From: Limonium bicolor
Taxonomy: Eukaryota; Streptophyta; Magnoliopsida; Caryophyllales; Plumbaginaceae
Length of the DNA: 64,000 nt
NCBI GenBank assembly: GCA_023374045.1
Contig: CM041780.1
Coordinates: 93,963,005-94,027,004, forward strand
Direction of reading: 5' to 3'
Below, piece by piece: positions 46,601 through 58,192 of the stretch; position 1 is the stretch's first letter, and each line of letters begins with the position of its first letter. The position numbers were made by a program, and so were the translations under genes. Below the pieces are notes generated by a model. The model worked only from the letters and a program-made list of their open reading frames with translations. It was not told the origin of the DNA and did no database searches.

Positions 46601-49275
46601 TATAACATGGTATAAATTAAGGGGTGATTTTGTAAATAAAGGAAACTATGATTTATGAAAAAGAATATGGTTTTGATATGGTGCCCATGCGGCAATAATA
46701 AATAGTTTGGTATAAAAACCATAGGTTATTAATTAAAGGAAATAAGAATATCATGTCAAATGATATTAGAATATGGTATAACATTACATGATGTTATGTG
46801 GTCAAACGGAATTTAAATAAAGTTAAGGGCTATACCGAGTTAATAAGAGTTGGAAAATGAATTTTAGACTAAGGTCTATAATGTTATAAATGTTATAACA
46901 ATTATATGGGTTAGATGGAATTAATATAAGGAAGGGTACTCACATAAAATAATGTGACAAACTATAAATGAATGGGATTTATAAACTAAGGTATTTATGG
47001 AATAAACCTTAGGAGTTGTAAATGTACAACATAAAATGTTACATAATATTAGGATAACAATCTTAATATAAGTTGTACAATACAATACAACTAATGGGAA
47101 TAATCATCTAACATAAGATGATAAAATGTAACATATGATATAAGAGTTTATTAAACTCATGGGAATTACCTACGTGGTAAATATATACATACACAAGGAT
47201 AATGTATATAAGGTGGATATAGATATTGGTTGGAAACCATATGATTTAATGGTGGTGGTTATTTTAAAAAAATATATATAGTTATGAACTATAAGTTATG
47301 AGTTTTGGATACAATACAAAAAAATAATAATGTACTACAATCATGCATGAATACATGCAACTATAGGATATGTACCTAAGCTAGATGGTGGACAAGATTA
47401 AAAAGAAATACAACGAATTAAACTTAACAGTTGAAATGTTATGACGTACGCGTTTAAGTAACAAAACCGACTGTTTTAGAGAAACCCGTAACGAACAACT
47501 GTAGAAAACAGGGGTGAACTGTCGGGGTTACTTATTATTCGGAAATACCGGATGTAGTTAGTCATGGAGACTGACTTATAGTTTATTACCGTTTAGATTG
47601 TACTTCTGACAAGACGCTCGACGAGCTAGCGGACTACACGGAGCATAGGATCTTGCTGATTTACTCCACCGTAATACAATCAGGGTGAACGGTATGTAAA
47701 GGGGTTTGATCCGAGTTGTCCTAAGGTTGCTCCTTGGGCTCGGATTTGGTTGATATAACTTGTATGTTGTTATGAGTCTCTGATTGTCTCCGAGGACTTC
47801 CTCAGTTCAGACTTCTGTGTGATCTGTGATAAGATTGTTTGTCTGAATGTGTTAATTAATATGCATGAATTGTATATTATAGCTGCTTATTATTTACTGT
47901 TGTTGAGTTAACAGTATTGGTTCGTATATATGAACCTATATATATAAAACGAACTAGCGGCTATGGTGCTATCTTATATGAAATATAAGGAACGTAAGTA
48001 AAACGTTGTAGCACTATGATAATAACATATACATATTATCTGAGACTTTTATACGGAGCATTGGCCTTTCTATACGCCGCTCTTGTATCTAGCACTGGAT
48101 CCCGAGTTTACAGACTCCGGATTGGACTAATGACCTTAGTCTGCTGTGTTAGAAAATTTGGTAATGCGATGCGATGGTATAATTAATTAATTAATGGAAT
48201 GGAAGTAAAGCCAAGAGGATGTGGCTCTTGGTGCGCGCTGTGATCACAAAAACGATACCAGGATGTCCGCGTACGGGTCCGTAAGTATCAAGAAAATTTC
48301 CCGTGAGCTAGAATGGCTCGTTGGTCGGAGACTCTACCGTTGGAGTGGCTACTGCCGTGGGTGACCCGCCATAATATATGGGTAACTAGAGACATGTCGT
48401 TTTAACGAGACATTGTCACTAGGTATAACTGAACAACTAAAACAATTGAGACTTATACAGTGGCGAACAATACCATGGACGAGACTTGATACTTGTTTAT
48501 TATTCTCGTTGTTTCGCTTTGTTGTTCATTGGTTATACTTGTGGTTATTTATTGTGTGTTGATGGTTGGATGGAGCCTACAAGGCTAAGGTAAATTAAAT
48601 ATGAACACTGTACGCTACGGCGAATGTACATTGTACATTATATGTTATTGTTCGATACGTTCGATATATATTGTGGATTGTGTTATTAAATGATTGTGGA
48701 TTGGATGGATGGTTGAATATCTATATTTGGATGGATGAATAGTGTTTATATAGGTTTGTTACAGTATTGTTATAACTGTAAAATGGTAAAGCATGAAACC
48801 GACCTAATAAGATGGTTAAAATGACAAGTGACCATTAGGGTCCAGGCCCGGCATACTCAGCGTCTATCGCTGACTACACCATTTCAGGTTGATGATCATT
48901 GTTGAAGCTGAAGAGCAGGAACAGGTAATTGGAGTTTGCTTTTGTTACCACACATGGAGTTCATTGGGTTTAGCAATGAGGATGGTGTATGGTCGTATGG
49001 TAAGGTTATGTTTTTCAGGATTGGGTAGACGCTCACTTGTCGATGTTTATGATTTATGGATTTAGTATGATGTATAGGAGTTTCTCGTTATCACTGCGGT
49101 TAGCAGTTGTTTATTTTGGAAGTTGGATGTAGTTTGGCTACGTTGCTCGCATTGGCGAGTAATGGCCGGTGACACCCGAGCGAGATTTGTAATTGTTATT
49201 TATTTTTCCGCTGTGAGACGTTTTAATTATTGCTACGTGAGGGATTATATCGTGATTATGGAGAGGGGTGTTACA
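43630..49275 (+). repeat. 3' LTR of element B (5646 bp)
   Basis: Collinear with 33520-39186. Differences seen by eye are mostly 1-4 base indels, clustered toward the last 700 bases, with fewer substitutions. It ends ...GGGGTGTTACA and abuts an LTR fragment of element C without a target duplication. Confidence 0.95.
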
Positions 49276-49380
49276 TTGTCATTCTCCTTAGCTTCAAGGT
49301 AAGGAAAACCAAAGAAAAACTTCATTTCCTCTTCTTTTTGTATGTGACCGAGAATCACCTTGTAATGGTGTTTTCTCTTG

Positions 49381-49385
49381 CTTTG
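49381..49385. repeat. Target duplication of D, left copy (CTTTG)
   Basis: CTTTG lies directly before the D end; the same five bases are at 54799-54803. Confidence 0.85.
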
Positions 49386-50014
49386 TGTAACGCCCCTATT
49401 TAACGTATTTACAACGGAATTAAAACACTAAGGCGATTACAGATCATCGGGTTCCAACACCCGGTACCAACCTCCCATTACAACCATTACAATTATCTAA
49501 GTTACGGTCTGAACTCAAGAAAACAACGTAAACAAAACTGAACGTAAAACAGAATAACTCTCCATCGTTCCTAATTCCATCCCAATCACTCATGCTCTTC
49601 GTGCCACATTGTAAACAATTCGTACCTGCAAGATGAAACCAGCAGCCCACCCCGGGAGGGTGAGTCAGTTCCTGGAATGGAACTGGTACAATTCTCCAAA
49701 ACATATTTAAAACATAACTCTTCAAATAAACAGTAACTTGAAAGCAAACTCTTGAAAGTAAACAGGGAACAAGGCACTTTAAGATCACCAAGTCAAAGAT
49801 AACAAGTTAAAGATAAGATAATTAATAGAAAGGTAAGTTAGTCAATCCTAAACCACACCATAAGTTAGTGAACATCCAATGCTCAAGTTAGAACCAATTC
49901 CAGTTAGGAGTAGAGACCAAGTAGTCACAAGGACTAGAATGGAAGAAGATTCCAAGAACCAACAACTCAAGAGTGGAATAAAACCAATTGGGAGAGATGG
50001 CCCCACCGCCAGAT

Positions 50015-50140
50015 CAATGTCCATATGGACGGGGATATACACCCCCTGCAGTCAAATAAATGTCCTAGTGGACGAGGTGATTACAGCCCCCTGCTGTCTG
50101 ATATACATGTCCTCATGGATGAGGGATATACAGCCCCTGT
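50015..50140. repeat. Three ~45-50 bp units with GTCCNNNNGGAC dyads in D
   Basis: Units begin GTCCATATGGAC, GTCCTAGTGGAC and GTCCTCATGGAT. Each is followed by GGGGATATACACCCCC-like sequence, itself a dyad (GGGG...CCCC). Two of the three inner palindromes are perfect or nearly so. Confidence 0.75.
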
Positions 50141-53100
50141 GTTACCGACCCGTTCTCAGTCATCGGTGAAGAGCGCGCACGTCTCAACAAAAGATCAACT
50201 ATAGATGAAACAATCCAGAGTCAAGGAAGAATTACCAGATTGTCATTTTCCATACTTCCACTAGATCATAACTACACCAGAGCAAACCAAAAACTCAGTC
50301 CTACAGGATGCAGAAGCGTAAACCCTAGGCAGTTAATGTCTAATGAAATAACCAAACAGAAGGAACCAATAACCATGTAAGTTTCACATTCAAGGCTTAG
50401 TTAGTCACACAAGCTGAGTTAGTCACACAACCATTTCCTTTTAGAAATCCATTTTAACTCAATTAGCGTTTGTCAAAAACATCCCTTAAGTCTTGTTAGT
50501 AAAGCATAAAAGTACGAGAAATCGTACCTGGATAACGCTGTAGCAGTTCTAGTCAACTTGCGCAAACAATCAAAGTACTCTGAAGAATATTAAAGGTAGT
50601 CTATCATCAATCACTTGTAGCCTGCGTTAAGCTTAAATAAACTCCTCACTCTTATTTCTACGTCTCAATTAAATGTTATGTATAACCTTCGACTTATCTT
50701 AGAATGTCAATAATAACTCTTAAGCTCAATACCCTTACTCTTAATTTAGAATAACGTCGTATCATAACCCCTGATAGGTTTGACTTAGAATACTATATTA
50801 TCCCACAATGTAACGATTATTCATTCTTATCAACATCTACTAGCCAACCTATTATGATTAACTCTTCCTCTTAACTTAATTAAGATCTACAACCTGTATA
50901 TTGGAATCATAGGGTTGTAGATGCATTTCATTATAACTTAATTGAGCTACTAAACTCATTTACTGTATATATAGTTCAGAATGACTTTTTAGTACACCCA
51001 TCTATAAATCTTGTCATAAGAGGTTAAATTTCTTTGCATCTTGAAATAACTATATTATAATTAACTTAGACCTATCGAACTCTCACATTTAATATTCACA
51101 AGGTATATTATTTGCTTTATTATTACCTATATAATAAGGTGTTTTAAGATAACCTTTTATGTAGCCTTACTTACATTTAATTTCCTAAATGTTTACTTTT
51201 ACACACATTCCCTCCATAGACTATGTATAATCATTTATATTAAACTTCATTAAACCTAAGTCTTAAATACGTTTTAAATTGTTTCCAAAACCTAAAGTTT
51301 CAAAGGAAGAACTTAATAAATTAATTCCCCTTATTATGTTTTAGGATAAACATTATATCTTAACATAAGGTAAAATTTATCTAAGAATTAAATTCTGATT
51401 CACAAGTGAAATTGTGAATTATATAATAAGATAATCTATTCCAAAAAATCCTCATACCTTATATTCAAATGACATATTAATATTTTCATTGTTGTAGAGT
51501 AGATCAATATAATCTCTTACGTAACCTAGTTTCATCTAATTAAAGGTTTAATGATTTTAAGTATCAAATTTCTATTTACAAACCTTTTTGTAAATCTTTA
51601 ACTATTATGTACATCACTTATTTATAAACTCACACCCTGAATATTGGTAATAAATGTATTTTATATGGCATAACTAATTCTTAGAAACTTAAGGATTATT
51701 ATTTAGAGTAATTCCTTAATCATATTTTAATATAGTTTTATATCATAATCCTTTTAATGATTTTACCTTTAAATATTAAGTTATTACTCAATACTATAAA
51801 TGTTAAGAAATGATTAAATCTAGACTTATTAATCCTCTTCACATTTAGATGAAAAAGTATCTCATTTATTTTATTATAGTTTATATAATAAGAACATTTA
51901 AATGTAAAATTATTTCATTAATTTTATTATTAATTATATAATAAGATCTATTTGTGTAACACTTTATGTAATCTAACTACAATATTTTCCTAAGTCTCAA
52001 CTTACTACTTACTTAACCCAATTATAGATTTACATTTTGGTCATTGACAAATAATATTATACATGTATTTTAACACTGTTTATATAAATCTTAGAAATTC
52101 AAAGGTAACTCTTTAAGCTTAATTTCATAATCAAAATTTAGTACCACCTCATATAATATCTTTTAATAGTATTATGTATATGTTTAGTTTAACTTATTAA
52201 TTCCTTCATATTCTACTTCCTATAGGTATTTTATTTCTTTTATATATATATATTAGAATTTATTCAAGACATTCTTTATGTAGTTTTATTGCATTTAATT
52301 ATTTATATTAACTTTTACACATATCTATATCCAATATATGGTTTATAAAATAAAGTATTTCCTTAGTTCCAATTAAGTATATTAACTACCATATTATATA
52401 ATTAATGTAAATGTAGATTAATTTAGTTCCTTGATTTAACCTAAGTTACTATTTTATTTCTTTTATATATATGTATATATATATATACATATATATTTAC
52501 TTCACTTAAAAGTTTATACCCAAAAATATTTATTAACATTCTGTATTAAATGTTAGTTTAGTCTTATTATATTTCCCCCAACCTATAAGTTCATTAATCA
52601 ACTATACTTTAATTTTGGTTACATTAAAACCTTATATATAAGGTAACTTATGAAAAACCTAGAAATACAATTTTTAAACCTATTTCCTCTTGTCCAAAAA
52701 TTCCCAAATTAAGTATACAGCAACTATAACATTTTAGACATATTATAAAAATTTTATTTCATAAAAATATCTTTTTAAATTTTCCAAATAATTCCATAAT
52801 ACTCATAACTTGCAAAAATAATAACTTACGTTTAAAAACTTAAAACCCATATTAATTTACATCATAATAAACTAGGTTTTATAAGGAATCTATGGTTAAA
52901 ATTTCAAGTCAAAATACATTCGGGAAGGTATTTAAATTAATTCAACAAGTTAGGGTTTAATTCTGGAAATATTATAATTCATAACCAACTTAAACTCCCC
53001 AGATCTAATCTCGGCCGTCCGTTTCTCTTAAATACGATCGGACGGCCTATAACGCGCGAGTTCTTCAGCGAATCCAAACCGATACCCAAGTACTAATCCT

Positions 53101-53399
53101 TCAATATCTCTCAATCTACAGAACGAAATTCGATGATTCTTGTTTCATTGGATTCGTAATTGAATTCCGGTTCTAATGGTACCAATTTTAGGATCTATGG
53201 TGCACAATACAGAGAAATCGATTTTGGGTTCTTCAAGTTAGGGTTCTTGTCGTTTCCGATTTGAATTTCTACAAATTCTCTCAATGTATTGCGTAATTGG
53301 TTAAATTGATAGAGGAGAATGAACGGGAATGCAAAAACGAATCATATAGATGGTGGAATTTGGCCGGAATCATACCGGAAATGCGCCGGCAATGAAAAT

Positions 53400-54260
53400 C
53401 ACATTCGATTTTCTGCAAAACTGTGATTTTATGTGATGACCAAGTCGGGACCTTTAGACGCTTCTACCTCCCTAACAATCGCGAACTGGCTTGCGGTTTC
53501 TTCATAAGAATTGTAGAGGAATCAAAGATCTTTAAAACAAGCTATAGAACAAGAATTTTCACCCACGGATGAAGAACATATGATAGGACAAAGTTTACCT
53601 GTTCAACTAAAATTTCCAGATTTCTAGGTTTCCGGAACTCGGGGAGGCAACTTTTGATGCCTTTATCTTCTACCCGATTGAGAATTAGCCTTGGGTGTAA
53701 AAAGGAAAGTTTTAGAGGAGTTAAAGATCTTTCCAAAGAGATATTATGCATGAATTTCGTACAAGGACAAAAAGTTATGATAATGACAAAAATCGGGTTT
53801 ACCATTCGTTTCTAGATATTCGGGGCAGAAAACTCACGAACTGAATCAGGTGATGAACTTTGGACGATTTTCTGTACCAATTGGTAGTGATTCAGACTTA
53901 GATGTCTAAATAGAAGTTGAAGAAGAATTAAAGAGCTTTAAAATGAGCTATGGAACAACGGATTTGGCTCAAGAACGAGAGAGTTATGGCTAGCACAAAA
54001 TCAGACGTTTACCTGATAAATCTGGATTTCTGGGTTTGTCAGGCTGAGGAGGCAACTTTGAGACGGCATAACTTTTTTTGTGAGGTGAATTAGGTTTAAC
54101 TTGATAGATGGTTTATAACTAGGTTAAAACGAGAAGAGAATGTTAAAGACGGCACTCAAAAATTCTCAAAGACGAGAGAGATATAGATGTCACAAGTTAG
54201 GCCAATATTCTGGTTGACGTTAGCGAAAATTGTGGAGATAAAACAACTAACTGGTGAGGC
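53400..54260. repeat. Four imperfect ~205 bp tandem repeats in D
   Basis: Related blocks starting with ATCAAAGATCT/TTAAAGATCT/TTAAAGAGCT/TTAAAGACGG at 53521, 53721, 53928 and 54133 are spaced 200, 207 and 205 bases. Each is followed by an AACAAG-GG-ACAAA-TTTACC-type segment and a TCTGGATTTCTGGGTTT-like segment. Similarity decays toward the last unit. Confidence 0.65.
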
Positions 54261-54798
54261 ACGCATCCCGAGGCGCGCAGGTGAGTCAGCAGCCATCCCA
54301 CATCAGCATCTTTTCAAAATTTTGGCTCTAAACTTCATTTTATCATAACTTTGGCTAGGATGATCCATTTTTGACGTTCTTTTTATCGATCTTCATGGTT
54401 TTCCATAACCTATTTATTGGTATAGGTTTTATGGGATGGTTTGACCATTATCAAAAAGTCAACCCTAGCAAGGCTTAAGAAGCTTTAGGGTTTCTAGAAT
54501 TTTACATTGGCTTTTATGCTTCAAATCAATGCTCCAAATATTTATAAAATCTTTATAATATAATTGGAGTGTCTAGGAATTTTTCCAAGATTTATTGACT
54601 TATAAATCTTGTTATTAAATTCATAATACCTTATAATAAGTTAATTTAAATTGTATTATTATTTAGAATTTAATATAAGAAGTCCCCTAAATAATTTTTA
54701 AATAATACCATACACTAATTTAGTGTTTAATAATATTATTTAGGGTTTTTATAAAAGAAATTCCCTAAATTAATTTAAATTAATTTAGGGGTATTTCA

Positions 54799-57700
54799 CT
54801 TTGGTTTAGCTCCATTTCAAACTTCAAAGGGCTAGGTGGAGTCCTATCTTGCTACTTAATCCAATCCTCATTCAATTCCAAGGTAAATTGTTATTTTAGT
54901 GTTTTAAGACACTTATGTAATCTACGGTTTAACTATGAGTTTGAGTATTAAACATAATGCTCATTGCCCTTATATGTGTGTATGGATAGAAGGTTGACAA
55001 GTGATCAAGTCCTTGCTAATTTTCAATCCAAGGAAACAAGAAAGAAGTTTGGAAGGAAAAGAGGTAAATAACCTAACCTAATGTGGTTTGATGTGTCTTA
55101 GGAAATTGAGCTTTCAAATGCTTAATAAACTACCTATGGAGCCAATGGTAAATGAGCTAGAAAACTATCCTCAAGGAGGTTATTACAGACATGTGTGTGT
55201 TGTATGTATTTGCAGGTCAAAGGCAATTAGTATGTGGAAATTCAGTGTTTAAGATTAATGCAATTTAAGGGCCTAAGAGCCATGTTATTTAAGGGCCTAA
55301 GTGCCAAGAATTTTTAGTTTATGCACTATATTGTGATGTAGTGTAGTTTAAAGGTTTAGTTGTGTATAAAGAACATTTCTTGTGAAGATGAATGTCTTTG
55401 ATGGTTAAAGGGTGAAAAACCATATGTTTGTGTGTAAGGATGCGTATTATGGGATTGAGTGTTCTTGGATTGTATAAATGTGGAAAACTATGTGTTTTGG
55501 TGTAAGGCGATACAAGAGAAGCTATGGTAAAATTTAGTTGATTAACAAAGGAGTTATGTGTTGTAATGAGATTTTATGACCTAGAAGGTACTAGGAATTG
55601 TTAAGTGTTAAGATGGTGAAAGAAAGTGAATTAAGGTGTTCTTAAGTGTTAAGATGCCTTGGGCATAGTCTTGGAGATTTAGAGAACTAATGGATGATTT
55701 TTAGATACACCAAGGTCATGGTGGAGATGTGGTAAAGTCTTGTGAAAACTTGGTAACAAAGAGGTAAAATGCCTTGTGAAGAAATAAGTAAAATGAATTG
55801 TGCAAAGGAGGTGTTTGTGAGAAATAATGCTTTTGGAGTGGTGGTAATGTTTGTGAGACAACACTTTGGTTAGTTGAGGTAGTAGGCATAATATACCTCT
55901 TAGAAATCTAAGGGAAAATGTTATAAGTGTTAGGAATTGCTGTAAGAAATTGAGTAGCAAGTTAGTGATGATTTAGGAAGGTTTAGTGCATGATTTAAGG
56001 TGTTTTAACATGTAGAAAATATGTGGAAAGATTAGGGTATGATTGGAGGTGAATTAGGGGTTGAAAAGAGGTCAAAAAACTGTCAATTTTAACACCTACA
56101 TACATGGTCCGGGTTTGTAAACAAGTACACAAACCTGGACCACCTCAAAAACGTCCCAGAAACCCATTTTAACATGTGGTCCGGGTTTGTATCCAAGTAC
56201 AAAAACCCGGACCAAGGCAAAAACAACACAGAAAGTCATTTCCGGGATTGGTCCGGGTTTGTAACCCCGGACACAAACCCGGACCAGTTCAAAAATGCAA
56301 CAGAATGTGTTTTTAGGTGTTGTTATGATGGGGAAATGAATGGTAATGGTTTTAGATGATTATTAGGCCTTGTTTGGTGACTTTTAAAGGCCATTGGAAG
56401 TATAAACAAGTGTGAGAGTGAATGTGTAAGTTGTGAACTTAAGATCACATAAATAAGTTAAGGATAACTGGACAACGGGGTTAAGTACGGGAGTAATAGA
56501 AGTTTACATACCGTAAGATTTTGTTGTTAATAACACATTTGAATAATAATACTAGTTGTTCGGATCCTACCCGGGGAGCGTGAGATGACGCGTTGGAGTA
56601 AATCCTCAGGAACACGGTAGAGTAACCCATGGTGTAAGGTATGGTTTTCTTGCAACCTGTGTCCTACCGGATTACACCGGCTTGTATGCCAATGTGTTTT
56701 TCTGAATGTTTGCCACCTTGTAAGATAAAAACATGTAATGAGTTTACAGTAATTCATTTATGTGGCGTGTTTAGTTCCGATACCGTTTAACCTCAAATAT
56801 GTGTTAAACTTAACTAACCGACTCTAGGATCACATAAGAGATCGGTATTCGGATTTAACGACCCAAACCATGGGAATGTTCTAACCACGGCTATGCGTGA
56901 GTTAGTTGTGTGTTGTTTGTGCGTGTAAGTATGTTTACCTCCCTTGGGGGTGTCTAACCCGGTTATAATACCTTATGGTGTGGATGTGATAGGTTCCATA
57001 ATGGAGCTCTTAACTATATATATATATTATGGGGGTGAGGAATCCGGAGTGTTCCTGTCGCGCGTGTTGTTTGGGAGTTGATGTATACAGTTTCTTTAAC
57101 TCCCTCTCTGTTATGGTTGATTTCCTTCTTGGTCATCAATCACCCTCAAGCTTAACCAAGGCTTCCACTGACTCACGTCGGTACCGGGGGACATGTACGG
57201 TGTGTTCGGTACTATATTGAGACCGACACACCTCAGTAAAGTTAATGTGTACGGTGCGTTCGGGACTAAGTATTTCCGGCGCACCATAAGTGACACGTGT
57301 TCTCTATGTAGAACAATAAGTTATTGTATAACGAGCTTATCATGGGAATAAAAAGATTCTCTAGGCTCTAATGAGTTTACTAACTCACATTTCGGGGTAC
57401 GTGTCCTCACGTGACCCTCTCAAAGTTATGTTGTATGTACGTTAAAATGTGATATGTGCTGTATGTGGAGTACGTGGATCATGGATATGAATCCCAGTTT
57501 GTAATAAGAGGAACTAAGTGTAACCCGACTAGCGGGTAAGTGTCGTCTAACAAGGAAATATCTCCATTAGAGGAGAAACCCTCATGGGTTAAAGAACACA
57601 ATGAGTGATCTAATGAGTATTGATGTGTTGACTAATTTTTTGGGCCCCATTGTTGGGGGTATGTTATGTGTTTATTGTTTTCATGCATGATTTAAATATA

Positions 57701-58176
57701 ATCGACCGTATGTTTAGACGACAATTAGTTGTGCGTGGCCCGGTAGTATGCGGGCTGCACGATTACCATGCCAGCAAAGGTGTTGAGCCCCCTGGGGGGG
57801 CACCCTTTCTTTTCTATTTCAGGTACAAGGAGCTGGAAGCCGTTCGAGAGTAGGACGGGGTAGTTGTTTGTACATGGGTAGTCATTTAAATTGACTATGT
57901 ATTGTAGGTGTAGTAAGACCGAAATTGTTGTCGGCATTAGTTTGTAAATACAGTTGGAATGTAAATGTATATTGTTTGTTGGAAATGAAACGTGATTGTA
58001 ATGTGTAGTTGCTCGGGAATCTGGTCCATCAGACCGATACAATGTATATGTATTAGCCTTGTTAGCCACGTGGGTGGTTAATGGCGTGTAACACCAATGA
58101 GTTAAGTTAATGTGATGAGTTTTGTTTTCCGCTGCAATTTGTTGTTAAGTGTGATGTTGTTAGTTGGGGTGTTACA
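54799..58176 (+). repeat. LTR of element C, main piece
   Basis: It begins with the second CTTTG duplication and ends GGGGTGTTACA just before the primer site. It is homologous in reverse to A 3269-6670 and E 59252-62200. It carries its own inverted-repeat array at 56106-56285. The short open frames inside, such as 57725-58069, recur as homologous non-genic sequence in A (3474-3787). Confidence 0.85.
56106..56285. repeat. Array of 72 bp units carrying GGTCCGGGTTTGT...ACAAACCCGGACC inverted repeats
   Basis: Three units start at 56106, 56178 and 56250, exactly 72 bases apart. Each has arms GGTCCGGGTTTGT and AAACCCGGACC (the first with CCTGG). The spacer contains CAGAA followed by a T-rich stretch, as in E. 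Confidence 0.88.
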
Positions 58177-58181
58177 AAAAG

Positions 58182-58192
58182 TGGTATCAGAG
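58182..58192 (+). promoter_or_regulatory. Primer-binding site of element C
   Basis: TGGTATCAGAG then T instead of C, one change from the initiator-tRNA-Met site. It is in the 5' arm of a stem-loop at 58186-58209 (ATCAGAGTGA / TCGCTCTGAT, loop AGTA); the changed base would still form a G-U pair in RNA. Confidence 0.85.

Larger units (their letters stand above)
33520..49275 (+). mobile_element. Element B: complete 15.8 kb giant-LTR gypsy-type element, gag-only and non-autonomous
   Basis: Two LTRs of 5667 and 5646 bp enclose 4443 bp. The internal part begins with an initiator-tRNA-Met primer site and hairpin, then a broken gag. A non-coding stretch shared with A and C follows, and it ends in a polypurine tract. 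No RT, RNase H or integrase is visible, so pol was lost and mobilisation would have needed enzymes from elsewhere. The flanks do not match (CCTAA on the left, TTGTC on the right), so the element lacks its target duplication. Confidence 0.9.
49386..54798 (-). mobile_element. D: 5.4 kb solo LTR nested in the LTR of element C
   Basis: On the plus strand it starts TGTAACGCCCC and ends GGGGTATTTCA, the same terminal pattern as the A and E LTRs in minus orientation. It is flanked by CTTTG on both sides and has no internal region, so it is a solo LTR left by LTR-LTR recombination. Its body has little similarity to the A, C or E LTRs apart from the ends and a block near 50290-50345, so it is a separate family. 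50650-52950 is very AT-rich with no gene. Confidence 0.85.
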
